Shown in pieces: positions 43,132 to 53,096 of a DNA stretch of 64,000 nucleotides. Positions within the stretch are counted from its first letter, which is position 1. Each line of letters starts with the position of its first letter. The notes beneath the pieces are model-generated. The model had not been told where the DNA came from. It made no database searches and was given only the letters and a program-made list of their open reading frames with translations. The DNA is taken from the NCBI GenBank assembly GCA_013420905.1, contig JAAXNY010000003.1:186001-250000 (forward strand). The letters run 5' to 3'. A program made the position numbers and the translations under genes. The stretch is from Collybia mongolica. Taxonomy: Eukaryota > Basidiomycota > Agaricomycetes > Agaricales > Clitocybaceae.

Positions 43132-44929
43132 GGGCGGTTAAGACAATAGTTGACAAGGACTTTTGGGGTTTCTGAGGGGATAGAACTATAAGGCAAGGAG
43201 AAGTGTGTCGTTTCTGTTCGTAGCCCACACAGGGTAACGGCAGGAAATTTGTTCGTTAGGCACATCATTTGCGCATCATCACCCTTAAAATTTCATCATT
43301 GTAGACGTCTTAGCAATATATACGTTCAAATGACCATTCTCCAGTACCCACATAGCCTATACATACATGCCGAATGAATTGGCACCGTCGAAGAGGTAGA
43401 AAAGACTTATAAAACTCAATGGAAGTGCATGGAGTGCTAGATACTGTCAAGCCTCCGACTCGCGATCACAGGCTTGTTTGTTCTTGCTTGAAATTGTTTA
43501 AACCTCAGTAGCTCACGTATTTTTCCTTCGAACTTTGAACCTATAATAACCTTTAGTTGGTGCTCGGCACATATCTAACGCGAAGCAGAAGGTATGTACT
43601 TTTAACTCTTTTTACCAACAATCTAAGAAAAATAACTCGAATGCGGGTTTTTACCTAATCCCGGACCCTGGTTGCACAAAAGGAGCGAATGGCGGTTGCC
43701 GTTTACGTTGAACTGAGCACACCTTAGCCGTTGATTCATCTTTTCGAACACTTGAATTTGTCAAGCTCGCTGAATGTCCGATGGAATTCGTGATGTCAAA
43801 TCCAACGGTACCAACCGTCAAAGGATTGTGTACTATCAACGAAATTTGAATACAGTTGATCCCTATTTTCCTCCCAACTCCATCGAGCATCAGAATGTTC
43901 TCCTCAATGTCAGGCATGGAATAAAAGTCCATCATATCAGAGGTTCGCGAAACTCGGCGACTGCGAACGACAAGATTTTAATTCTTTGACCAGTGAACAT
44001 TCCAGGGAAGGACTACAACGGAAGTAGGCTAATTATCCTCCCATAAATGCGTTACTGAAAGCGGTGAACCTCAATGTGCTGACAGTGCAATTCAGCTCAT
44101 CGTATTTGTACATCGCGAACAGTCGACGCCGTACTGTGTGTTATGGTATGAAGGGAGGGTATCAGAAAGCTTCTGTTGGAATATTTCAACAGTACTCTTA
44201 ACACGACGAATGGTCACGGCTTTGACTCTCTTCCCAACACTACTATATCGTGATCGTCGTGACGTCTGTCTCCAGTGCACACGCCGTTCCATTGTTGGTT
44301 TCACTATCAATAATCATTGTATTTGATATAGCCGAAGCTAGATACACAAGCAGGACGTGACGCATCTCGAAAATTTCGCGCTCCAGGTAGCCGAGGCCCG
44401 ACGTCGCGCGCTGGGACTCACATTTCTCGATTCGTTCGCACATCACCCCTCTAGGTTCCACAACACGCTATCACACCAAATCCGAGGTGTGTTTCTGTGT
44501 AGTGCAACAAATCCTGATTCCCCGTTCAAATAGGTAGGTCTGCGCTTTTAGCTAGTGAACAGTCAGAAATGCGTAGGGATGCGTACATTATACGCCTACC
44601 AAATACCTAGGCAACTGGTACCCCGATACAGTAAGGGATGGAGAGTAGGGAAGAGGGAGGTGGTGCAACGCCATAGAGATCAGTCAGGTCAGGCAGTGTT
44701 GGTAACGGGGTTCATGTGTGGTGGGGCTAAGTATTCACTGCTTTCCCACACTCCAAGTTTACAGTGCGACTATCATCTCTCTGGAGGTCCCCGGAGGAGC
44801 CAATAATCTGGTTTTACAAGTGAGCTTCACAACAGCACTAAAAACCACACACTTCATTGCACATCACCAAACCGAACAAAAAGTGTCGTTTGAAATAGTT
44901 TTTCTATTTCTTTAGCTTCCATTTATTTA
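43132..44929. other. Intergenic between divergent genes, no supported gene
   Basis: Upstream regions of the MBL gene (left) and the cyclic phosphodiesterase (right). Short ORFs without family signal (for example 43651-43935 minus). Confidence 0.4.
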
Positions 44930-45557
44930 TGGGTGAGGAGTCTGATCAGTTTCGACATTCCTGGTTAAGGACTCATGCTTACTAGCATACGCACTTTGGC
45001 TCATCCCCTCCCACAATGAATACGCAACCTTGCAAGCGCTCATGGAGTTCCGACCACCTAATTCGAATGTGAAGGACTGTTCCAAATCCTATCCCCATTT
45101 CGCTCCTCACATTACACTCACCACGTTCCCCGATCTCCCACCTACTTTTAGCATTGACAATCTCCCTATTTTCGGCGGAGACTTCAAGTCTCCCGTGTTG
45201 GATTACGTATCATGGAAGCAGGGCGACACGTTCCTCGGTACTCTGGGCCTCAATCTGTCCCAACCCAGTGAACTTGAGCGCCTTCATAAGGCAATTACGG
45301 GTTATCTAGGCACTCTCGGCATACAGTGGAAGAGCCGCGGCTTTCCACACATGTCGCTCTTCTATGTTGACGAGCCAGAAGAGCGAGTTAGATTATTGAA
45401 GGGCTTGGGGCACTACTTGAAGCAGGCCTGGCCTCGTGATGAAAATGGGATTCCATTCGCCCAATTCACGGGGACAGAAGTCTGGCTCGTGGACTGTACG
45501 CAGTCGGTGAGGCAGTGGCAGGTGGTGAAGGAGAAGGTTATCTCCTCTCAGAAGTAG
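44930..45557 (+). CDS. 2',3'-cyclic-nucleotide phosphodiesterase (2H family, CPD1-like)
   Basis: Exon 1 is only ATGG (44930-44933); a 52 nt intron (GTGAGG...CTTACTAG) follows; exon 2 is 44986-45557. Joined they read MAYALWLIPSHNEYATLQ..., which matches the start of yeast- and plant-type cyclic phosphodiesterases. Length 191 residues, close to the usual size. The two HxT/S motifs of the 2H phosphoesterase fold are present: HFAPHITLTTF (about residue 44) and GFPHMSLFYVD (about 124). The enzyme opens ADP-ribose 1'',2''-cyclic phosphate or similar nucleoside 2',3'-cyclic phosphates, a step after tRNA splicing. No ATG occurs in frame early enough in exon 2, which supports the 4-nt first exon. The window also has an intron-containing tRNA gene at 51346. 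Confidence 0.85.
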
Positions 45558-46143
45558 CTCAAGGACATTCCATCTAGTCTCAAAGAGCCCAAAACCAATA
45601 AACCGCTGGCTACTCCTCCAGAAAAAAATCCCCTAACGCGCACCACAACAACCTTGACAAGTAAGCGCTCACGTTCTCTGCCAACATCCCTCATTAGCGC
45701 CACCACGAACTACAAGCATCTTCCCTTTCGACATACTCAACTCACTGCGTCGGACGACATCGCGTCCATGACTCCAAAATACCCCGCCTGAAGAGACACT
45801 CGTCCACGCTCGTCCCGTACGTATTCAAGAACTTAAGCGTTAGCTCTAGAATAAAAAGATACTGATGTTTCATGGTGGTGGACAGTCAACGCATCCAGAC
45901 AGATCGTGCTCTGTATGGGTGCCAAAATCTTACAGGGAGCTAGCTTTTGTAAGGTAATCTCAAATTTAACTATCTGTGACGAGCTGGCTACAAGTTTGAG
46001 CTTATTGGCTGATTTGAGTAAGAAATGAAGGATGGCATATAGGAAAAGGGACGTTGAGCGGTATAAATTTAGTATTACAGGAACCGCTCTCAATGCCCTC
46101 GCACTGGCATGCGAATGGATATTTATTGCTCCAAACCTACTAG
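45558..46143. other. Intergenic between convergent genes
   Basis: 3' regions of the cyclic phosphodiesterase (plus) and of the oxidoreductase (minus). A 104-residue minus ORF (45833-46147) has no family signal. Confidence 0.4.
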
Positions 46144-47485
46144 TCAAGTAGTATCGCTGATACGATAGGTGATTTTTTCAGCGCTGACCTTCGAGACCCA
46201 TCAGAATCGATCACGCTGGGGAAGTCATCTTTCAAATTCAAAACTTACCTTTCCTTCTTGCTGATATTCAATCCATTTCTGCGCATCCTGCAACCCACTC
46301 GGGATTAATTTTACCGGTGTAGTCTTGAGTTTTCCTTCAAAAAGGAGTTGACTCATAATAGAGGCAAACCTCTTTCCTAGTTCGTAATGTTCAGGGATTG
46401 CTGGGTATGGCATGGGGATTTCGAATGCCTTGATTTTCATATTAGTTGATTAAAAAGATACCGAGACAGAAAACAATGACATATACCTTTCCGAACAGTG
46501 TCATCACCAGTGCAAATTCACCCTTCACGTCGGCACGCGGGATATCAGCTTTGAGGACCAGCGCAACATAACCGCCGTCCTTTCCCATGCTGGCAGAAAC
46601 AAGGGCTGGGCTATCGCCCTGTGAGATGCAATCGACGGCATGAGCGAGCTTATTTCCTGTGAATTCATTTATCTTCGCCGAAACTGCTGGATCTCTATAG
46701 TCAAAAACTGCGTCAGCACCGGAAGACCTGAGTAATTCGTGGTTTCTCGGAGACGCGGTGGCGATAACCTGTAGGCCAGATAGTTTAGCCAATTGTATAG
46801 CATATTGGCCAACAGCAGTGGCTCCTCCCCATATCAGAATCTAAGATTAGAACCATAATCAATGATCCGTCTGAGGGAAAATGGATATTCATACTGGGAA
46901 CGGCTCTGCGATTGGCTTCAACGGCGTCGGCAGGTCTTGGTTTTGCCACAGAGCCTGACACGCAGTTAATCCAGCCATACTAACGCCCGCTGCCTCTTCA
47001 AAGCCGAGACTCTCGGGTATCGGAATTAAAATGTACGCATCCGCCAAGCAGTATTCAGCGAAACTCCCGCCCTCAGTTACAGCTTCCGTTATGAGATTGA
47101 TTGAGTAGGTGGAATTAAGAATCAATTGAAATCGGCTGCACCTGCCGCAACAAATCCAGCGACACGTTCGCTAATTTTTCTGAGGCCGTTTGGGACATCA
47201 GGACCAATATCATCGACTATGCCGGCGAAGTCGTAGCCTATCACGATATTCGTAGTTGGATAGCGGGAAAGCATCATCCCTATTCAATGACAATTGTGAA
47301 TTCATTTCGATGCTGGTATTAAAAAAAAGTTACTCACATTCTGTGGGGTTCTGTGCAGCAGCGATAACTTTAATGAGAACCTGTCCAGGTCCTGGCCTCG
47401 GCACTGGGACATTGGATTTCAGTACGGATTTTCCGTCGCCAGTCGTCACGACGGCCTTCATTTGAGTTGGTCGTGAATTGGTCAT
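46144..47485 (-). CDS. MDR-superfamily oxidoreductase (enoyl-reductase/quinone-oxidoreductase type)
   Basis: Starts at ATG 47485-47483 (MTNSRPTQMKAVV), several small exons. GroES-like N-terminal part: MKAVVTTGDGKSVLKSNVPVP, RPGPGQVLIKVIAAAQNPTE; then the middle VTEGGSFAEYCLADAYILIPIPE with SLGFEEAAGVSMAGLTACQALW; the nucleotide-binding ILIWGGATAVGQYAIQLAKLSG (G-x-x-x-V-G), then VIATASPRNHELLRSSGADAVFDYRDP. The last exon reads VSAEKITYRISDTT, typical for the fungal TOXD/trans-enoyl reductase-like group. The catalytic-zinc Cys/His ligands of true alcohol dehydrogenases are not seen, so it is likely a zinc-independent NADPH-dependent reductase. Substrate unknown. Members occur both alone and in polyketide clusters; no polyketide synthase is nearby. 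Confidence 0.85.
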
Positions 47486-48299
47486 AGTTTGGATGTTAAT
47501 GGTTGTTCGATTGACACGTCTAGGGGATTCTGAGTGATCAGTGGGCCGCTCACTCAGGTCGACGAACAGAGTTTAAGAGGGTTTCCGGGTTTCCGGCTAG
47601 CCACAGGAATGCTGATCATGAAGCACGGGAGAAGCATAAACATCACATAGATGATGAGTCAGCCCTAATTATTCAGCAGGCGGTAAATATTCCGTTATCG
47701 CCAACCAACGTTGTGTCATTCCCCAAGTTAATGAAGTTAAAATTGGACCCGCTAGTTAATAAAGCCCGAGTTGTGGGGAGTGTCTCCCAGTTCCAGAAGA
47801 GATTGTGAGCGCTAGAGCTTTTGGAGTAGGCCAGACCTAGATAGTGAGTATGAGATTTTGCACGGCGAAATTGGAATCACCAAAGTAGAACATGGGATCA
47901 CCAGAAACGTTGAGAACGGAACATAAGCCGAAACCCAAGAACACATTCATTAATGTGAAATAAAAAAATAAAAAAGTCGAATGATCTCAGCAGATAGATT
48001 GTGACTTGGACATTCCCAATTATACTTGGAATAAAATATGCCTATGAGCAGCACGTAGTGTAACAGAAACTGTTGAGGTCCGTCTAAGTTTGATGGTGTA
48101 ATTTTGAAAGGCTTTAAAATAGATTGTTCACGCCGCGAAGGTGCCATTATTGGAGACTGGGCCCCGAGTGTTGAAGTGATGTTTGGGGACCACGAGGCAA
48201 AGGAGATATGTACAAACAATACAATTATAGCTGGCACCTTTCGGGGCGGGGGAAAATATTCTTTAGTTCATTGCTTGAGTAGATTACTCGTCGAGACGC
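47486..48299. other. Intergenic, 5' flank of oxidoreductase gene
   Basis: AT-rich stretch without supported ORFs; also holds the 3' end of the BTB gene. Confidence 0.4.
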
Positions 48300-49333
48300 T
48301 TACATGCTTGCCTCGAGCTCCGCCCAGGACGGTAAATCAAAGAAGGATGGTAAACTGGCCCAGACACGACGACGTCCTTTTGACTGAGACTTTTTAGATA
48401 ATTTTCTGCATTCGGGGCAAAGTTGTGTATCCCAAGATTCATCCCATGGCTTAACTGGAGCTAAAGTGGTTGGAGGGGCGACAAACTCTTCGACTTGCTT
48501 CTCTCTAAATTTGTAGCAAGATTCTGGGGATGAGCATTCTGGATATGGTAAATGCTGAAGGTGTCCAAAAGTCTCCTCGTACTGGGCGTTTCGTAATCCT
48601 TCGAAGCCGAGTATCCATGACTGTTGATTCTCGTGACACAGAAAGGCGCGCGAGCCATCCATTCGTGGAAGGCCTTTGAGGATGTCTTCAACATCAATAT
48701 CAAGGAGATGAACAAGGAGCGAAGGCAAGAGGTCGAGCAGAGCGTTTTCACGGGCAATATTTGCACAATCCAAGAATAGTAGGTCAGTACTATCTGAGTC
48801 TTCGGGTTCTTCTATCTGGGTCCAATTATCATCTTCGTCGAAAGCGCTCAGTTTGGAAGGGAATTCAGCGCGAAGGCGAGATGTCGCTTCCTCAGTGAGG
48901 TATCGTATCCCATATTTCTTGCCCAAGTGAAGCATCGTGGCGACGACATCAAAGGTAGGCGGTTTCAAACGGGGAGCTAAGCTGAAGCAGTTTCAAAGTA
49001 GAGTCAAGTAATGACAACGAATGGATTTTCTCACCTTCGACTGTAGCAAGCCGCAATGACGTCTTTCACAAGCGTTGGGGATTCCTGCAGGTATAGAATC
49101 GGGCATCCACTAAATAGAGGAGACTTTTTGGATTCTAATTCCTTCAACATGCCTCTAAGGACCGTAGAGCTTTCTATGAGGACGCCTTGATGAACTCGAA
49201 ACGCTGTACCACCGTCTGCCTGTATGATGATGTTACCGTCGTTGTACCAAGGCTCGCCGCGCAAGGTGTGATGAGGGCCTGGGTCGTCAGAATGGCTATC
49301 CTTTTGAGAGTATCCTGACGCTACGCAGTCCAT
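48300..49333 (-). CDS. BTB/POZ domain protein
   Basis: Two exons: 49333-49035 (ATG at 49333, MDCVASGYSQKD) and 48981-48300, with a 53 nt intron (GTGAGA...TTCAG); the joint codon AG|C keeps the frame. The BTB core reads PWYNDGNIIIQADGGTAFRVHQGVLIESSTVLRGMLKEL (residues about 30-68), the F-x-V-H-x-x-V-L...S-x-x-x-x-x-M-L pattern, followed by PILYLQESPTLVKDVIAACYS and, after the intron, FDVVATMLHLGKKYGIRYLTEEATSRLRAEFP, as in the agaricomycete BTB family. The C-terminal half holds Cys pairs (CSSPESCYK, LCPECRKLSKK) that are usual in this family. About 325 residues. BTB proteins form dimers or CUL3 adaptors; partner unknown. Confidence 0.85.
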
Positions 49334-49637
49334 TTTGCAAGTGGAGATTTGCCGAGAATGGCGTTGAGTTTTCAAAGTTGGCCCACGCCCTGCGTTTAGT
49401 GTTATTGACAAAGAAATAATGTACGTGATTGAATATCAAGGTCACCTGATCGGACAAACAGTAACATTTCAACACCCACATGAGCCCACATGTTTGAACC
49501 TACGATTCATATAATTGCGCCACCATCCCCAACGTCTTATGCTAAGAAGCGTCCAGACCTTATTCAGGTACTTGATTCAAATTTACGTTCAATATCTCAC
49601 CAAAATTCCAAACTTCACAATTCCAGTACAACTGAAA

Positions 49638-50975
49638 ATGCCAATCCATCGATATCCCATTGCGGAGGAGGATTCTGAGCGGCGACACAATCACGTATCT
49701 CTACCATTACACATATTTTCCATCTTTTTCGATCGCATTGCTTCGCATGTTCCTATTACATCCGTCATGGCACTCTCGAGGACACACTCAAGTTTGATGT
49801 CCAAGCTTGGAGCGCATCTTCGATACTCCTTTGATAACCTGTTAGCTTCCCGAGTGCCAAACACGCAAATTCCTAGCTTTCGAACACTCCTTCTCGACAC
49901 ACGCGCCGTCATCTCAGGATCAACTGCTCTACACTTCTTGCTTCGCGACACACACTGGAAACCGGGAGACTTCGATCTTTACGCACCCTTTGGGACGGGG
50001 TACACACTCGCTAAATGGTTGACAATCTATGCAGGCTATCGCATGGTCTCTGATGGTTCGCGCAATTTTTCTTTTCGACCTCACATGGTTGTCCTTCCAC
50101 AAGATGACCAAGATGAGGGAGGTTTAGGTTTCACCACTCCTCACTACCGTACACAAATACCCCGGTCGGACAAGCCGCATTATGAAATGCCTGGAGCAGA
50201 AATCTACCGCGTATTCAAACTGTGCAAGGGGGTAAACACCTTCATTGACGTTATCGAATCTTCAAAACTCTCTTTCCTTCCATCCATCACCCAGTTCCAC
50301 TCAACCCTCGTAATGAACTACCTCACCCCCGAATCTCTGGTTGTGTTGTATCCAGCATTTACCTTCAGACGTGAAGGTGTTTTGCAGCATCGTGACTCGA
50401 GCGCCCTGGAGGAGTACGATCCACCAACCCATCATGCTACACTTCAGGCAGATCCCAAGAAGCAGGATTACATGTTCAAGTACAAAGCTCGGGGGTTTAC
50501 TCTGTCGTCGTCGGCCTCAGATTTTCGGCGACCGTGTGGCGCTGCGTGCCCAGCCTTGATAAGGACAGATTTCAAAAAGGTCGATGAATGGGCCTTGGAG
50601 CTAAAGTTCGCGGTACCCGCAAGTTCCGCTCGGATGGAGAATGGATCCACCCATGTTTCGGCATCCAGATCTATTGAGAAATCCGGGCTGGACCGTCATC
50701 CATCCGACGATGCCTTGGACATCAATCTCTCACCCTCCCAGAAACCCACTGATCATCGGTTGACGTTGCCCCTTTCGAACCCCACACAACTGAACATCGA
50801 CGCAGGTCCTTGCGGCTCGACCTCAGCTACAAAAAAATCCGAATTTCAAAGTCTTGTAGCTATAAAACTCACAAGGCCTCCACTCCCAGCCACATCTTGG
50901 TCCTTACGAGCCCCTCCTCGTTCTAGGAAAAAGAATAAATCCGCGACATGTACCAACGAATTGTGCCCACAGTGA
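49638..50975 (+). CDS. Uncharacterised protein with nucleotidyltransferase-like motif
   Basis: 445 residues from ATG 49638 (MPIHRYPIAEEDSERR). The frame stays open upstream to about 49515, but that part looks like a 5' UTR intron (GTACTTG...TTCCAG), so I prefer the later start. Residues about 20-60 resemble an F-box-like hydrophobic stretch (LPLHIFSIFFDRIASHV). Residues about 90-125 read ISGSTALHFLLRDTHWKPGDFDLYAP: a G-S-x-A...D-x-D layout like nucleotidyltransferase folds and common in agaricomycete unknowns. Next comes a conserved-looking segment (FKLCKGVNTFIDVIESSKLSFLPSITQFHSTLVMNYLTPESLVVLYPAFTF). The C terminus after residue about 320 is low-complexity. Catalytic activity is not shown. 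Confidence 0.7.
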   Translation: MPIHRYPIAEEDSERRHNHVSLPLHIFSIFFDRIASHVPITSVMALSRTHSSLMSKLGAHLRYSFDNLLASRVPNTQIPSFRTLLLDTRAVISGSTALHFLLRDTHWKPGDFDLYAPFGTGYTLAKWLTIYAGYRMVSDGSRNFSFRPHMVVLPQDDQDEGGLGFTTPHYRTQIPRSDKPHYEMPGAEIYRVFKLCKGVNTFIDVIESSKLSFLPSITQFHSTLVMNYLTPESLVVLYPAFTFRREGVLQHRDSSALEEYDPPTHHATLQADPKKQDYMFKYKARGFTLSSSASDFRRPCGAACPALIRTDFKKVDEWALELKFAVPASSARMENGSTHVSASRSIEKSGLDRHPSDDALDINLSPSQKPTDHRLTLPLSNPTQLNIDAGPCGSTSATKKSEFQSLVAIKLTRPPLPATSWSLRAPPRSRKKNKSATCTNELCPQ

Positions 50976-51345
50976 GGTCGTAATTCAGGTACCACGACAC
51001 CTTATGGCAGATCCGGCGGTTGATCGGTGGGGATCCAGGAAAATGGACCCGATCCTGGACGACCCCCAGGGAATATACTTTTCTTTAGTGAATATAAACT
51101 CTCGATCCTGGTGTCACGATCGTTTTCTAGGGTCCTTGATTTACGGTTCAATACAAATGTAAGTAACCCGCCGGTATGATTGTATAGAATGCACAGCAGT
51201 GATTGATGGCCGTTGATCCACTACTGAATCATAGTTAACCTGAGGTAAACCCCGTTTCTGAGGTAAAAAGGCTTGGGTGGTTCGAAAATTTCTCTGAAAC
51301 AACACGGTCGTAATCGAGTTTTAAAATAATGGAGCGACAACATAT
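50976..51345. other. Intergenic upstream of tRNA gene
   Basis: No ORF supported. Contains the 5' flank of the tRNA-Ala gene. Confidence 0.4.
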
Positions 51346-51426
51346 GGGCTCTTGGCACAGGGGTAGCGCGCACGCTTCGCATTTACTGCTTGCGTGAGGT
51401 CGTGGGTTCAATTCCCACAGTGTCCA
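51346..51426 (+). tRNA. tRNA-Ala (anticodon CGC), 9-nt intron
   Basis: Cloverleaf read by hand. Acceptor GGGCTCT / AGTGTCC with G3:U70, the alanine identity pair, and A73 discriminator; one T:T mismatch at pair 5-68. D arm GCAC-AGGGGTA-GCGC; anticodon stem CACGC / GCGTG; loop TTCGCA...T with anticodon CGC (51378-51380); intron 51382-51390 (TTTACTGCT) one base 3' of the anticodon, the canonical site; T arm GTGGG-TTCAATT-CCCAC, which is also the B box. A T6 run right after the gene (about 51428-51433) is a pol III terminator. Confidence 0.9.
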
Positions 51427-51433
51427 CTTTTTT
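51427..51433 (+). terminator. Pol III terminator of tRNA-Ala
   Basis: Run of six T residues directly 3' of the tRNA gene. Confidence 0.75.
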
Positions 51434-51689
51434 ATATCTCCTATGATACAAATGCGACCATTATTCACACGAGATAGTTGAATAGATCATGGCTTATTTG
51501 TTATGTATGAATCATTGGATTTGTGTTAGATGCTAATGTGTAATATATACTAAGTAGAAGATCATAAGTTGTAGTTAGGTTGGGAGGTTTAAAGGGATGC
51601 GAGCGAACGAAGAACAATCTCGCGACGGTAAGAATATCTATATCGCCAAGTCTAAAGGAAACGGGAGTATGATAGAGAAAACGGGGAGA

Positions 51690-53096
51690 TCATGCCTCAA
51701 TGAAGCCCATGGCTAAGACATAGTCAATCATCAAGCCGCCCCAGACGACCCAACCGAGATGGCCGTTTCTATTGAAGTTCCCTATAGATATCATAAGTAT
51801 AATCCCAAAAGGAAGTGTCAAAGGACCCACTCCAACAGCTTTCGGGAACTTCAAGGTCTACCGTGGCGAACTGCCATAACAGGTGTACTGCAGTTCCTCC
51901 AACGGACACGAAGAAATATGCTGGCCCTTGCCCATTCAAGTGACCGGCAATGGCAAGCATAGCGACAAAGATAATCGCGCATAGTACGAGCAGGGGGCGT
52001 ATCCACGATCCCCAAAGGATTGCTGTGGAGTTGACCCCCATTTTGACGTCGTCTTTGATATCTTGACAGGCATAAATGGTGTCTAGGGGCAGAACGTAAG
52101 ATGAGGCACTTTAATCCGCGGGAAATCCATACCGTATAACATCGTCCAACTGATAGGGGCGTGTACAGTCAGTCCCAAAAAAATGGGGAAGATATCAATA
52201 GAATGCATACCACCAACAACCGGCCATCGCCGCTGAGAGTAAAGGGGTGTCGAGACTACCAGTAACGGCAACCCAAGCCGTGATAAACCCGAAATTCATG
52301 GCAAAGCCGAGCCACGCTTGGGGCCAATATGTGATCCGCTTTAGTAAGGGATATATGGCGAAACTGAACGTAAATGTTAGGGAATGAAAATATTGACTCA
52401 GGGAAACCAACATACAGCGGAAGAAGCTGGAACAAGGCAACCCAGAGGCTAAATATAAACCTCGTAAATAGACAATGGAATATCGAGGAAGGGTCACTCA
52501 CGCGAGATCGTGGACCGTGAGATAGAAAAATATAATTCCCATAAGATATTGAAACATGAGATATGCAGTAGCGCGAAACACGGATACTCGACCACTAGCA
52601 AGGGGTCTATTCTTTGTCCGTTCTGCGCGGAACCTATCAGCCGCGTGAGCGAGGTCGGAAGCGAAGAGACTCACCGACACCAGCGTCCATCTTCCTGTCG
52701 AATATGTCGTTGATCGTGCATGCAGAGCTGCGTAGTATGAACGCGCCAATGAAACATTTGCCAATGTCTGCGGTGTATCGTGAAAGAGGAAGGTTGGTCT
52801 TCAAGGCTGCCATCGTAAGGCCCCATGCTAACATGCTATTCAGCACACGGAGGGAAATTTGACCCTGATGACGTACCAAACGGCCAAAACATAAGAATGG
52901 TTCCGGTCGGCTACGAAGGCATCGTTAGAAAAGTTTCGATCGTTCAGAACAGAAGACGCACCTTCTCTAGTCGAATTAGTTCAAGGTAAGGACGGATAAA
53001 TTCAGGTGCTAAACCGAGGGGAAATTTTAGGCTAGGCGTCGAAGGTGTTTTGTGGGAGAGCAAGAGCGTTGTCTCGGTGTTGTCGCTGCGCCCCAT
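51690..53096 (-). CDS. UbiA-family prenyltransferase
   Basis: Minus-strand gene of about eight exons from ATG 53096-53094 (MGRSDNTETTLLL) to TGA 51692-51690; about 334 residues. After a polar N terminus, RLEKPTGTILMFWPFAWGLTMA marks the UbiA start. The first Asp-rich motif is NDIFDRKMDAGVERTKNRP at about 97-113 and the second is DTIYACQDIKDDVKMGV at about 220-236; both bind the Mg-prenyl diphosphate. About eight or nine helices (for example LMFQYLMGIIFFYLTV, IFSLWVALFQLLPLF, LGFAMNFGFITAWVAV, LLVLCAIIFVAMLAIAG). Ends GWVVWGGLMIDYVLAMGFIEA. It transfers an isoprenoid to an aromatic acceptor. No mitochondrial presequence is obvious, so it may be a meroterpenoid-type enzyme rather than COQ2; this is inference. 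All splice junctions followed keep the frame. Confidence 0.9.
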
